A stretch of DNA of 64,000 bases from Streptantibioticus ferralitis (GTDB lineage: Bacteria > Actinomycetota > Actinomycetes > Streptomycetales > Streptomycetaceae): the NCBI RefSeq assembly GCF_029223525.1, contig NZ_JARHTQ010000003.1, positions 62,001-126,000 of the forward strand. The letters run 5' to 3'. Below, one piece after another: positions 8,906 to 18,579 of the stretch; position 1 is the stretch's first letter; every line of letters starts with the position of its first letter. The position numbers and the translations under genes were made by a program. Under the pieces are notes generated by a model, which saw only the letters and a list, made by a program, of their open reading frames with translations, made no database searches and was not told where the DNA came from.

Positions 8906-9625
8906 GTGACTGCGGAGACCTCACAGACGCTCGACCGGGGACTGCGAGTCCTGAAGCTGCTGGCCGACACCGACCACGGGCTCACCGTCACCGAGCTCGC
9001 GGCGAAGCTCGGCGTCAACCGCACCGTGGTGTACCGGCTGCTCGCCACACTCGAACAGCACGCCCTCGTCCGCCGCGACCTCGGTGGCCGGGCCCGGGTA
9101 GGGCTGGGCGTCCTGCGGCTGGCCCATCAGGTGCACCCGCTGCTGCGCGAGGCCGCGCTGCCCGCGCTGCGCTCGCTCGCCGAGGACATCGGCGCCACCG
9201 CGCACCTGACGCTGGTGGACGGCAACGAGGCCCTCGCGGTCGCCGTGGTCGAGCCGAGCTGGACCGACTACCACGTTGCCTACCGCACCGGATTCCGCCA
9301 TCCCCTCGACCGCGGCGCCGCGGGGAAGGCGATCCTGGAGGCCCGCCTGTGGCAGGCGGCCCGCCGTACCGTGCCCGCCCCCGCCTGCGCGGGCGGCCCC
9401 GCACCGCAGGCGCAGCAGAACGGGCAGCCACGTCCGGACGCCCCCGGCTACGTGCTCACCCACAGCGAGCTCGAAGCGGGCGCCAGCGGCGCCGCCGCCC
9501 CGCTGCTCGGCGTCACCGGCATCGAGGGCAGCGTCGGGGTCGTGATGCTCGCGGACTCCGTCCCGGAGCGGGTCGGGCAGCGGGTCGTGGAGGCAGCGGT
9601 GGAGGTCTCCGAGGCACTGCGATGA
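8906..9625 (+). CDS. IclR-family transcriptional regulator
   Basis: 239 aa from GTG 8906 with a good ribosome-binding site (GAGGAGG). The N-terminal winged helix-turn-helix spans residues 5-70 (DHGLTVTELAAKLGVNRTVVYRLL), typical of IclR proteins. The C-terminal IclR effector domain (about 85-235) is recognisable by the DGNEALAVAVVEP and FRHPLDRGAAGKAILE stretches. An Ala/Pro/Gln-rich insertion near residues 150-175 replaces part of the effector domain. IclR proteins bind small carboxylates or aromatic acids and act on nearby operons; the target here is unclear. The downstream S16 protease gene has its own promoter. Confidence 0.88.
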   Translation: MTAETSQTLDRGLRVLKLLADTDHGLTVTELAAKLGVNRTVVYRLLATLEQHALVRRDLGGRARVGLGVLRLAHQVHPLLREAALPALRSLAEDIGATAHLTLVDGNEALAVAVVEPSWTDYHVAYRTGFRHPLDRGAAGKAILEARLWQAARRTVPAPACAGGPAPQAQQNGQPRPDAPGYVLTHSELEAGASGAAAPLLGVTGIEGSVGVVMLADSVPERVGQRVVEAAVEVSEALR

Positions 9626-9744
9626 CGGTTCGCCTTCGGGTGAGGCGACAGGGCCCGCGCCCTCAGCCGGGTGCGGGGTCGGCTCCCGGGGAGGCGCTGG
9701 GGGCGCTGGTGCCTGGGGGACCGGAGGCGGTCCCCGGGAAAATG

Positions 9745-9757
9745 CTGTAATGCCTGT
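9745..9757 (+). promoter_or_regulatory. -10 box giving a leaderless mRNA for the S16 protease gene
   Basis: The hexamer TGTAAT (9745-9750) ends 7 nt before the chosen GTG start at 9758, and no Shine-Dalgarno sequence lies in front of that codon. This geometry is the usual one for leaderless actinobacterial transcripts. Confidence 0.5.
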
Positions 9758-10537
9758 GTGTCTTCTCGCGCCAGGATCCTCGCCGTCTGCTCCGCCCTCG
9801 TCGTCGCGCTGATCGCGGTGGCCGTCTTCGCCCCGCTGCCGGTCACGATCGCCTACCCGGGCATGACCGCGAACGTCCTCGGCTCGAACAACGGACAGCC
9901 GGTGATCACGGTCAGCGGCACCAGGACCCGCCCCACCAGCGGACAACTGCGGATGGTCACCATCGCCGCCACCGCGCCCAACGCCGATGTGCACTTCACC
10001 GACGTGTGGAAGGCGTGGTGGTCCAAGAGCGAGGCTGCGATGCCGCGCAGTGCCGTCTACCCGGGCGGCGGCTCCGTGCAGCAGGTGAACCAGCGGAACC
10101 TCAACGAGATGAAGCAGTCCCAGCAGGAGGCCGCCACGGCCGCCCTGAAGCATCTGGGGCTGTCGCCCTCACAGGTGAAGGTGGACCTCAAGCTCGCGGA
10201 CGTCGGCGGCCCCAGCGCCGGACTGATGTTCTCCCTCGGGATCATCGACCGCATCCAGGGTGACGGAAGGGGCTCCGACCTCACCGGCGGCCGCAACATC
10301 GCCGGCACCGGAACGATCGACGCCGACGGCACCGTCGGCGCCGTCGGCGGCGTGCCGCTCAAGGAGCAGGCCGCCGAACGCGACGGCGCCACCGCCTTCC
10401 TCGCCCCCAAGGACGAGTGCTCCGACGCCAAGGCGGAGCTCCCCGCGGGCCTGAAGCTCATCCCGGTCAACAACCTCAACGACGCACTGGCCTCCCTCAC
10501 GGCGCTGCGCACCGGCGGGCCGCTGCCCACCTGCTGA
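9758..10537 (+). CDS. Membrane-anchored S16 (Lon-type) serine protease, YlbL-like but without PDZ domain
   Basis: 259 aa. An N-terminal transmembrane helix (about residues 7-26) is followed by an extracytoplasmic region and a Lon-type protease domain. The catalytic serine is S153 in DVGGPSAGLMF and the general-base lysine is K202 in GGVPLKEQAA, with TGTIDADGTVG between them, so the Ser-Lys dyad is complete. YlbL proteins usually carry a PDZ domain between the anchor and the protease; here the spacing is too short and only about 110 residues of linker are present. The GTG start at 9758 is chosen from the -10 spacing; the open frame extends further upstream. It likely degrades or processes envelope proteins. 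Confidence 0.82.
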   Translation: MSSRARILAVCSALVVALIAVAVFAPLPVTIAYPGMTANVLGSNNGQPVITVSGTRTRPTSGQLRMVTIAATAPNADVHFTDVWKAWWSKSEAAMPRSAVYPGGGSVQQVNQRNLNEMKQSQQEAATAALKHLGLSPSQVKVDLKLADVGGPSAGLMFSLGIIDRIQGDGRGSDLTGGRNIAGTGTIDADGTVGAVGGVPLKEQAAERDGATAFLAPKDECSDAKAELPAGLKLIPVNNLNDALASLTALRTGGPLPTC

Positions 10538-10540
10538 TGC

Positions 10541-11518
10541 TCAGCCCGTCTTGATGAACCCCTCCCGCACCAGCCAGTCCTTGGCGACCTTGCGCGGGTC
10601 CTGGCCGTCCACGTCCACCTTCGCGTTGAGCTGCTGCTGGTTCTCGGTGGTCAGCTTCGCCGTGATGGGGTCGAGGACGGCGGCCATCGCCGGATGCTCG
10701 CGCAGCGACCTGCTGTTGATCTCCGGGGCGGCGTTGTAGTTGGGGAAGAAGTGCCGGTCGTCGGCCAGGACCCGCAGGTGCGTGGCGGGGATCCGGCCGT
10801 CGGTGGTGAAGACCTCGCCGAGGATGCAGGAACCGCCCTGGGCGACCTGCGTGTAGACGATGCCGCCGTCCATGATCCGGACGTTGCCGCCGGGGATGTT
10901 CATGCCGTACGCCTTCCGCATGCCGGGCAGTCCGTCGTCGCGTACGTCGAACTCGTTCTCCACGCAGAGCGTGACCGCACGCGGATCGGACCTCGACAGG
11001 GCGGCCACGTCGGAGAGGGTGGTGAAGCCGTACCGGCGCTGGTTGGCCTGGTTGGCCGCCAGGGCGTAGGTGTTGTTGAGGCTGGCCGGCGGCAGCCAGG
11101 TCAGGCCGTTCCCGGCGTCCTCGTTCCGTACCGCCTGCCACTGCGCGCGGGGGTCGGTGATGGGTCTGGTGTGGCCGAGGTAGGTGATCCAGGCGGTACC
11201 GGTGTACTCGTACATCGCGTCGGCCGTGCGCTTGAGCACCGCCTGGCGGGCGCCGATCGAGCCCTGGATGTTGGTCTTGTCGATGACCGTGGCGCCGGCC
11301 GCCTTCAGCGCGAGGCCCATCATCTCGCCGAGGATGATCTGTTCGCTGAAGTTCTTGGAGGTGACCGTCAGCGTCACCCCCTTGAGCGGTTTCCCCTGCC
11401 CGATCGAACCTGGCCGTACCGGATCGGCGATGGCCTGGCCGCTCTTGAGTCCGCAGCCCGACAGGGCGGCGGTCGCGGACAGCGCGAGGGCCGCGCCCAG
11501 TGCCACCGCCGCCCTCAC
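10541..11518 (-). CDS. Quaternary-amine ABC transporter substrate-binding lipoprotein (second copy in the operon)
   Basis: 325 aa from GTG 11518, which overlaps the upstream stop codon by 4 nt (GTGA), so translation is probably coupled. The signal peptide ends in a lipobox LSGC, giving a lipid-anchored extracytoplasmic protein. The OpuAC/ProX-like fold is shown by VTSKNFSEQIILGEMMGLAL, the MYEYTGTAWITYLGH segment and VENEFDVRDDGLPG. This family binds glycine betaine, choline, carnitine or proline betaine for uptake as osmoprotectant or nutrient. It is the last gene of a five-gene operon and a close paralogue of the gene immediately upstream. The exact ligand is not deducible. Confidence 0.9.
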   Translation of the reverse strand: MRAAVALGAALALSATAALSGCGLKSGQAIADPVRPGSIGQGKPLKGVTLTVTSKNFSEQIILGEMMGLALKAAGATVIDKTNIQGSIGARQAVLKRTADAMYEYTGTAWITYLGHTRPITDPRAQWQAVRNEDAGNGLTWLPPASLNNTYALAANQANQRRYGFTTLSDVAALSRSDPRAVTLCVENEFDVRDDGLPGMRKAYGMNIPGGNVRIMDGGIVYTQVAQGGSCILGEVFTTDGRIPATHLRVLADDRHFFPNYNAAPEINSRSLREHPAMAAVLDPITAKLTTENQQQLNAKVDVDGQDPRKVAKDWLVREGFIKTG

Positions 11519-12477
11519 TTCCTGATGAAGCCTTCCCGGGCCAGCCATGACTTCGCCACCTCCCGCGGGTCCCGGCCGTCCACGTCCACCTGCGCGTTGA
11601 GCTTGCGCGCCTCCTCGGTGGTGAGCTTCGCGGTCACCGGGCCGAGCAGCGCGGCGAGTTGGGGATAGCGACGCAGCGTCCTGCCGTAGAGCACCGGGGC
11701 CGCGTTGTAGTCCGGGAAGAAGTGCCGGTCGTCGGTGAGCACGGTCAGGCGGTCCGCCGTGATGCGGCCGTCGGTGGCGTACACATCGCCGATCAGACAG
11801 GCAGTGCCCGCCGCCACCTGGGTGTAGATCAGCCCGGCGTCCATCGTCATGATCCGCGACTTCGGTACCGAGATGCCGTAGGCCCGCAGTACGCCGGGCA
11901 GTCCGTCGTCGCGCACCGCGAACTCGTTGTCCGCGCAGATGGTCACGGCCGATGGCGCGCGTCTGGCCAGCGCCGCCACGTCGGAGAGCGTACGCAGCCG
12001 GTATCTCGCGGCGTTGGCCTGGTTGACGGCGAACGCGTAGGTGTTGTTCAGCTCCGCCATCGGCAGCCAGGTCAGGCCGTTCCCGGCGTCCTGGTCCCGT
12101 ACCGCCTGCCACTGCGCCTGGGGTTCGGTGATGGGTCTGGTGTGGCCGAGGTAGGTGATCCAGGCGGTGCCGGTGTAGTCGTACATCGCGTCCGCCGTGC
12201 CGGTGAGCACCGACTGCCGGGCGCCGATCGAGCCGCTGATGCCGGTGTGGTCCCGTACTGTCGCACCCGCGGCCTTGAGCACCAGGCCGGTGATCTGGCC
12301 GAGGACGCGCTGCTCGGTGTCCTGCTTGGAGGCCACCGTCAACCGGGCGCCGGACAGCGGCTTTCCGGCGCCGACCGAACCCGGCTTGACCGGGTCCGCG
12401 ATGACCTCACCGCTGTGCAGCCCGCAGCCGGACAGCGCCCACACCAGGGCCATGACGGCACACAGCGGACGGCTCAC
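11515..12477 (-). CDS. Quaternary-amine ABC transporter substrate-binding lipoprotein (first copy)
   Basis: 320 aa from GTG 12477, overlapping the permease stop by 4 nt. The lipobox LSGC follows a short hydrophobic signal (CAVMALVWA). It has the same domain plan as the downstream paralogue: VASKQDTEQRVLGQITGLVL, MYDYTGTAWITYLGH and ADNEFAVRDDGLPG. By eye about two thirds of the residues are identical between the two. At DNA level a 44-nt segment is identical (11154-11197 and 12125-12168), so the pair is a fairly recent or gene-converted duplication. The differences fall in the first ligand-lobe region, so the two proteins may bind different amines. Confidence 0.9.
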   Translation of the reverse strand: MSRPLCAVMALVWALSGCGLHSGEVIADPVKPGSVGAGKPLSGARLTVASKQDTEQRVLGQITGLVLKAAGATVRDHTGISGSIGARQSVLTGTADAMYDYTGTAWITYLGHTRPITEPQAQWQAVRDQDAGNGLTWLPMAELNNTYAFAVNQANAARYRLRTLSDVAALARRAPSAVTICADNEFAVRDDGLPGVLRAYGISVPKSRIMTMDAGLIYTQVAAGTACLIGDVYATDGRITADRLTVLTDDRHFFPDYNAAPVLYGRTLRRYPQLAALLGPVTAKLTTEEARKLNAQVDVDGRDPREVAKSWLAREGFIRK

Positions 12478-13313
12478 CCCGCCTCCAGACCGTGCGGGGT
12501 CATCTGCAGTTCGGCCAGCGACGCCAGCCAGTCCACCAGCAGCGCCAGCGCCACCGCGAGCACCGAGCCGACGATCAGCACCCGGGTGCGCTGGGTGACG
12601 ATGCCGTTGGTGATGATCGTGCCGAGCCCGCCGCCGCTGACGAATCCGGCGAGCGTGCCCGTACCGACGTTGAGCACCAGCGCGTTGCGCACCCCGGCCA
12701 GGATCAGCGGTACGGCCAGCGGGAGTTCGACCTTCCGCAGCACGCCCCACCCGGACATGCCGATGCCGCGCGCGGCGTCCACCAGACTCGGGTCGATGGC
12801 CCGCAGCCCGACCATGGTGTTGCTGAGCACCGGCAGCACGGCGTACGCGACCATGCCGACCAGCGCGGTGCCCGGTCCGATGCCCAGCCAGAAGGTGAGC
12901 AGTGCGAGCAGGCCGATGGACGGGATGGACTGGCCGAGGTTGGCGATCGCGGTGGCCACCGGAGCGGCCTTGCGCAGCGGCCGGCGGGTGAGCGCGATGC
13001 CCAGTGGGATGGCGATGACCAGTACGAAGAAGGTGGAGTAGACGACGAGCTTGATCTGCTGCCACAGCGCCTGGCGGACCGCGCCGCCGCTCAGCGAGTT
13101 CCGCTCGATGGAGTCCAGCGGGATGTTGGTGATCCACAGGTAGGTGCCGACCAGCGCGAGCGCGATCACGATCGGGGTGAAGACCAGCTTCTTGGTCGAG
13201 ACCTTGCGGCCGGGCGTGCTGGGCAGCATCGAGACGATCGGCTGTTCTGCGGGCTCGCCGCCCGGGTCCTGCCGTTCGGCCAGCCGCTCGTGCTTCTCCG
13301 GGCCGCCGGTCAT
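12474..13313 (-). CDS. Quaternary-amine ABC transporter permease (OpuCD/ProW-like)
   Basis: 279 aa with a 40-residue charged N-terminal extension before the first of about six helices. The EAA-type loop that contacts the ATPase reads LRAIDPSLVDAARGIGMSGWG near residue 175, followed by LPLAVPLILAG. The start overlaps the ATPase stop by 4 nt (ATGA). It pairs with the permease encoded at 14550-15197, so the channel should be a heterodimer. The long hydrophilic N-terminus is unusual for this family, whose members normally start near the first helix. Confidence 0.9.
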   Translation of the reverse strand: MTGGPEKHERLAERQDPGGEPAEQPIVSMLPSTPGRKVSTKKLVFTPIVIALALVGTYLWITNIPLDSIERNSLSGGAVRQALWQQIKLVVYSTFFVLVIAIPLGIALTRRPLRKAAPVATAIANLGQSIPSIGLLALLTFWLGIGPGTALVGMVAYAVLPVLSNTMVGLRAIDPSLVDAARGIGMSGWGVLRKVELPLAVPLILAGVRNALVLNVGTGTLAGFVSGGGLGTIITNGIVTQRTRVLIVGSVLAVALALLVDWLASLAELQMTPHGLEAG

Positions 13314-14557
13314 GGCTGATCGCCTCCGGCGAAGCCGCTCTCCAACTGCTCCTGCGTCTGGTGGGCGCGCGACTCCTCCAGATCGTGCCGGTGCTCCAGT
13401 GCGGCCATCCGGTCGGCCTCCAGAAGTTCGTGTACGGAGTTCAGCAGCGTCTCCATGTCCACCACGCCCACGTACTCACCGCGCCGCCCGGTGACCGGCA
13501 CCCGGCCCGCACTGTCGGTGAGCACCGCCTCCAGCGCGTCCCGCAAGGTCGCGTCCCGGGTGACGTGATGGGAGACCAGCGTGCCCGCCCGGGCCAACGA
13601 GCCCTTGGCGCGCATCAGGTCGCCGCGCCGCAGCCACTTGTACGGGCGGCGCTGCCGGTCGAGGAGCAGCAGTTCGTTGCCGCCGCGCTCGCGGAGCTTG
13701 TTGAAGATCTCCTGGAGCGGATCGTCCATGGTGACGGTGGGGACGTCCTCGATCCCCACGTCCCGGACCCGGGTCAGATTGAGCCGTTTCAGCGCGGCGC
13801 CCGCGCCGACGAAGCCGGAGACGAAGTCGTCCGACGGGTTGGTGAGGATGGCCTCCGGGGTGTCGAACTGGGCGATGTGCGACTGCTCCCGCAGTACCGC
13901 GATGCGGTCGCCGAGCTTGATCGCTTCGTCGAAGTCATGGGTGACGAAGACGATCGTCTTGTGCAACTCGTGCTGCAGCCGGATGAGTTCGTCCTGCAGG
14001 TGGTCGCGGGTGATCGGGTCGACCGCGCCGAACGGTTCGTCCATCAGCAGCACGGGCGGGTCGGCGGCGAGCGCCCGGGCGACGCCGACGCGCTGCTGCT
14101 GGCCGCCGGACAGCTGGCGCGGATAGCGGGCGTGGAACTCGCGCGGATCGAGTCCTACCAGGTCCAGCATCTCCTCGACCCGCTCCTTGATCCTCGCCTT
14201 GGGCCAGCCGGTCATCTTCGGTACCTGTGCGATGTTCTCCGCGACGGTCATGTGCGGGAAGAGGCCGGAGGACTGGATGGCGTAGCCGATCCGGCGGCGC
14301 AGCCGCACCGGGTCGATGTCGGTGACGTCCTCGCCGTCGATCCTGATCCGGCCGGAGCTGGGCTCGATCAGCCGGTTGATCATCCGCAGTGTGGTGGACT
14401 TGCCGCAGCCGGACGGCCCCACCAGGATCACCGTCTCACCGGCGGCTATCTCCATGTTGACGCTGTCCACGGCGGGCTGCCGGCTGCCCGGGTAGCGCTT
14501 GGTGAGGTCGTCGAGCTCTATGGTCGCGCCGGTGACGGCCCGCTGGCTGTCAGCCAC
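13310..14557 (-). CDS. Quaternary-amine ABC transporter ATP-binding protein with CBS domains (OpuCA-like)
   Basis: 415 aa. The nucleotide-binding domain has Walker A GPSGCGKST (residues 47-55), signature LSGGQQQ (149-155) and Walker B VLLMDEPFGA (169-178). The C-terminal part (about 265-385) holds two CBS modules, the ionic-strength or nucleotide sensors typical of OpuA/OpuC ATPases. The stretch VTGRRGEYVGVVDMETLL belongs to the second. The final 30 residues are charged. The start is GTG 14557, overlapping the upstream permease by 8 nt. CBS domains are a family-level argument for osmotic regulation of uptake. Confidence 0.93.
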   Translation of the reverse strand: MADSQRAVTGATIELDDLTKRYPGSRQPAVDSVNMEIAAGETVILVGPSGCGKSTTLRMINRLIEPSSGRIRIDGEDVTDIDPVRLRRRIGYAIQSSGLFPHMTVAENIAQVPKMTGWPKARIKERVEEMLDLVGLDPREFHARYPRQLSGGQQQRVGVARALAADPPVLLMDEPFGAVDPITRDHLQDELIRLQHELHKTIVFVTHDFDEAIKLGDRIAVLREQSHIAQFDTPEAILTNPSDDFVSGFVGAGAALKRLNLTRVRDVGIEDVPTVTMDDPLQEIFNKLRERGGNELLLLDRQRRPYKWLRRGDLMRAKGSLARAGTLVSHHVTRDATLRDALEAVLTDSAGRVPVTGRRGEYVGVVDMETLLNSVHELLEADRMAALEHRHDLEESRAHQTQEQLESGFAGGDQP

Positions 14558-15197
14558 GGATCCCCCTCGAAGTGGTCAGCCGTCCGATGAGGATCAGGGC
14601 GAAGTCGAAGAGCAGGGCCAGGATGACGATGCCCAGCGTTCCGGCCAGCACCTGATTGAGCGCGTTGGCGCTGCCGAGGCTGGAGATGCCGTTGAAGATC
14701 TCGTTGCCGAGGCCGGGCCCTGAGGCGTACGCGGCGACGGCGGCGATGCCCATCAGCATCTGGGTGGCCACCCGGATGCCGGTCAGGATCGACGGCCAGG
14801 CGATGGGCAGTTCGACCCGGAGGATCTGGGCCGCCCGGCTCATTCCGATGCCCTTGGCCGCGTCGACCAGCGTGGGGTCGACTCCGCGCAGCCCCACGAT
14901 GGCGTTGCGCACGATCGGCAGCAGCGCGTAGAGCACCAGCGCCGTCACGGTGGGCGGCACGCCCAGGCCGAGCACCGGGATCAGCAGGCCGAGCAGGGCG
15001 TACGACGGAACCGTCATGATCGTCACGGTGGTGGCGATCGCCAGCCGTCCCGCCCGGTCGTTGCGGTACGTGAGCACGCCGATCCCGATGCCGATCACGG
15101 ACGCCACCACCATGCACTGGAACACCGCGCTGGCGTGCTGGTACGTGTCCATCAGCAGCTGCTGACGCCGATTGCTGACGAAGCTCCAGAAGTCCAC
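14550..15197 (-). CDS. Quaternary-amine ABC transporter permease (OpuCB-like), first gene of the operon
   Basis: 215 aa from GTG 15197, with GGGAGG 5 nt before the start; the longer open frame is not needed. Five to six membrane helices and an EAA-type loop LRGVDPTLVDAAKGIGMSRA near residue 115 match OpuCB/ProW-type permeases. The five genes (permease, ATPase, permease, two binding lipoproteins) overlap one another throughout and must be one transcript reading leftwards from about 15.2 kb. An AsnC/Lrp-type gene lies 46 nt upstream in the same direction and could be co-transcribed or could control it. Confidence 0.9.
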   Translation of the reverse strand: MDFWSFVSNRRQQLLMDTYQHASAVFQCMVVASVIGIGIGVLTYRNDRAGRLAIATTVTIMTVPSYALLGLLIPVLGLGVPPTVTALVLYALLPIVRNAIVGLRGVDPTLVDAAKGIGMSRAAQILRVELPIAWPSILTGIRVATQMLMGIAAVAAYASGPGLGNEIFNGISSLGSANALNQVLAGTLGIVILALLFDFALILIGRLTTSRGIRG

Positions 15198-15243
15198 GTC
15201 GGCCTCCCGAAGATCTACCGTACTGACGGCCAAGGAAAGTCGT

Positions 15244-15732
15244 CTACGTACCGTCCTGGACTGTCCCTTCCTGTGCTGCCTGCTCCACCAGCGGGATGAT
15301 CCGGAGCGGAACCGGATTTTCCATGACGATCGCCGTGGAAGCCCGCACGATGCCATCAAAACCCACGACCCGGTCGATCACACGTTGGAGATCGGCGTTC
15401 GACCGGGCCACCAGACGGCACAGCATGTCCCCGTGTCCGGTTGTGGTGTGCAGTTCGAGCACCTCGGGGACGGTCGCCAAATGGGCCCGTACGTCCGGGC
15501 CTTGGCCCTGCTTGATCTCCAGCGTGGCGAACGCGGTGACCGGGTAGCCGAGGGCGGCCGGGTCCACCTGAGGACCGAAGCCCCGGATCACCCCATTGGC
15601 CCGCATGCGGTCGAGCCGTGCCTGGACCGTACCGCGCGCCACTCCCAGACGGCGGGACGCCTCCAGCACCCCGATCCTCGGCTCCCGCTCCAGCAGCTTG
15701 ATCAGCCGCCCGTCGAGCGGATCGATGCCCAT
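15244..15732 (-). CDS. Lrp/AsnC-family transcriptional regulator
   Basis: 162 aa from ATG 15732, with AAGGAGG 6 nt upstream; the extra 16 codons of the longer frame are not needed. The helix-turn-helix is at residues 4-50 (DPLDGRLIKLLEREPRIGVLEASRRLGV), followed by the RAM/ligand-binding domain (about 65-145) with TGHGDMLCRLVARSNADLQRV. Family members bind amino acids and form octamers. It is divergent from hppD, and the same pair occurs in S. coelicolor (SCO2927/SCO2928 from memory), so control of tyrosine catabolism is the likely job. It may also affect the amine-transport operon located 46 nt downstream. Confidence 0.9.
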   Translation of the reverse strand: MGIDPLDGRLIKLLEREPRIGVLEASRRLGVARGTVQARLDRMRANGVIRGFGPQVDPAALGYPVTAFATLEIKQGQGPDVRAHLATVPEVLELHTTTGHGDMLCRLVARSNADLQRVIDRVVGFDGIVRASTAIVMENPVPLRIIPLVEQAAQEGTVQDGT

Positions 15733-15773
15733 AACGCCTCCTTGATGGTCATCGTGCACAGATTGACAGGTGA

Positions 15774-16979
<1,206 letters not shown>

Positions 16980-17158
16980 CCCTTCTGGCGGATCCTGCCC
17001 ACCGAGGCGTCGTGGACCGGCGGTGCCGAACCTGCCGCCACCCCACCAAGATCCGTCGAGCAAGCCCTGAGACGACCTGCCGTCACGCCTGCCCGGGGAG
17101 TCTGGGGGAGTCCGGCCGCGTGCTTCCGCCCGCGGCCGGGCGGTGCGACGCTGAGGGC

Positions 17159-18526
17159 ATGACAGATCTTGTGGAACGGCTGCGTACCGGACTCCCGGCC
17201 GAGGCGGTGGTGACCGACCAGGACGTCACCGCCTCGTACGCCCGGGACATGGCGAGCTTCTGCACGGCGGGGGCACCGGCCGTCGTGGTGCTGCCGCGCA
17301 CGGTGGAGCAGGTGCAGCACGTCATGCGCACCGCGACCGCACTGCGCGTACCCGTCGTACCGCAGGGCGCCCGTACCGGCCTGTCGGGAGCGGCCAACGC
17401 GAGCGACGGCTGCATCGTGCTCTCCCTGGTCAAGATGGACCGCATCCTGGAGATCGACACCGTCAACCGCATCGCGGTCGTCGAACCGGGCGTCGTCAAC
17501 GCGGTGCTCTCCCGCGCCGTCGCCGAAAAAGGCCTCTACTACCCACCGGATCCGTCGAGTTGGGAACAGTGCACCATCGGCGGCAACATCGGCACCGGCT
17601 CCGGCGGGCTGTGCTGTGTGAAGTACGGGGTCACCGCCGAATACGTACTGGGCCTCGACGTCGTCCTCGCCGACGGGCGGCTGCTGCGCACCGGGCGGCG
17701 CACCGCAAAGGGCGTCGCGGGCTACGACCTCACCCGGCTGTTCGTCGGCTCCGAGGGCAGCCTCGGCATCGTCGTCAAGGCCGTCCTCGCGCTCAAGCCA
17801 ACCCCGCCACGGCAGTTGGCGCTCGGCGCCGAGTTCCCGTCGACCGCCGCCGCGTGCGACGCGATCTGCGCGATCATGGAGGCGGGGCATGTGCCGTCGC
17901 TGCTGGAGCTGATGGACCGTACGACCATCCACGCGGTCAACGAGATGGCCAACATGGGCCTGCCGGAGTCCACCGAGGCGCTGCTGCTCGCCGCCTTCGA
18001 CACCGCCGATCCGGCGGCCGACCTGGCCGCGGTCGGCGAACTGTGCGCCGCCGCGGGGGCGACCACGGTGGTGCCCGCCGAGGACGCGGCCGAATCCGAA
18101 CTCCTCCTGCAGGCACGCCGGTTGTCGCTGCCCGCGATGGAGCGCATCACCGGCACCACCATGATCGACGACGTGGCCGTGCCGCGTTCGAAGCTGATCG
18201 CGATGCTGGACGGCGTCGCCGCCATCGCCGCCAGGTACGACCTGGTGATCGGGGTGTGCGCGCACGCCGGAGACGGCAACACCCACCCCGTGGTCTGCTT
18301 CGACGCGGGCGACCCCGATGCGACCCGGCGGGCCCGCGAGTCCTTCGACGAGATCATGGCGCTCGGCCTGGAGCTCGGCGGCACGATCACCGGCGAACAC
18401 GGCGTCGGCGTACTGAAGAAGGACTGGCTGGCCCGCGAACTCGGCCCGGTGGGTGTGGAACTGCAACGTGGCGTCAAGCAGGTCTTCGACCCGCTGGGGC
18501 TGCTCAACCCGGGCAAGCTCTTCTGA
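17159..18526 (+). CDS. FAD-linked 2-hydroxyacid oxidase/dehydrogenase (GlcD family)
   Basis: 455 aa from ATG 17159. The PP-loop FAD-binding region PQGARTGLSGAANA lies at residues 68-81 and the second FAD contact IGGNIGTGSGGLCCVKYG near 145. The C-terminal FAD-oxidase domain contains CAHAGDGNTHP and GTITGEHGVGVLKK, the metal/substrate-binding motifs of the GlcD/D-lactate dehydrogenase group. It should oxidise glycolate, D-lactate or a related 2-hydroxyacid in the cytoplasm. The GlcE/GlcF partners are absent, which favours a single-subunit enzyme. It lies 179 nt after hppD and before the convergent ssgG gene, as I recall from S. coelicolor. Confidence 0.9.
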   Translation: MTDLVERLRTGLPAEAVVTDQDVTASYARDMASFCTAGAPAVVVLPRTVEQVQHVMRTATALRVPVVPQGARTGLSGAANASDGCIVLSLVKMDRILEIDTVNRIAVVEPGVVNAVLSRAVAEKGLYYPPDPSSWEQCTIGGNIGTGSGGLCCVKYGVTAEYVLGLDVVLADGRLLRTGRRTAKGVAGYDLTRLFVGSEGSLGIVVKAVLALKPTPPRQLALGAEFPSTAAACDAICAIMEAGHVPSLLELMDRTTIHAVNEMANMGLPESTEALLLAAFDTADPAADLAAVGELCAAAGATTVVPAEDAAESELLLQARRLSLPAMERITGTTMIDDVAVPRSKLIAMLDGVAAIAARYDLVIGVCAHAGDGNTHPVVCFDAGDPDATRRARESFDEIMALGLELGGTITGEHGVGVLKKDWLARELGPVGVELQRGVKQVFDPLGLLNPGKLF

Positions 18527-18579
18527 ATCACGGCTGAATCACGACCTGGAGCACGCCTGAGCCATCCTGCACCAGCGGC

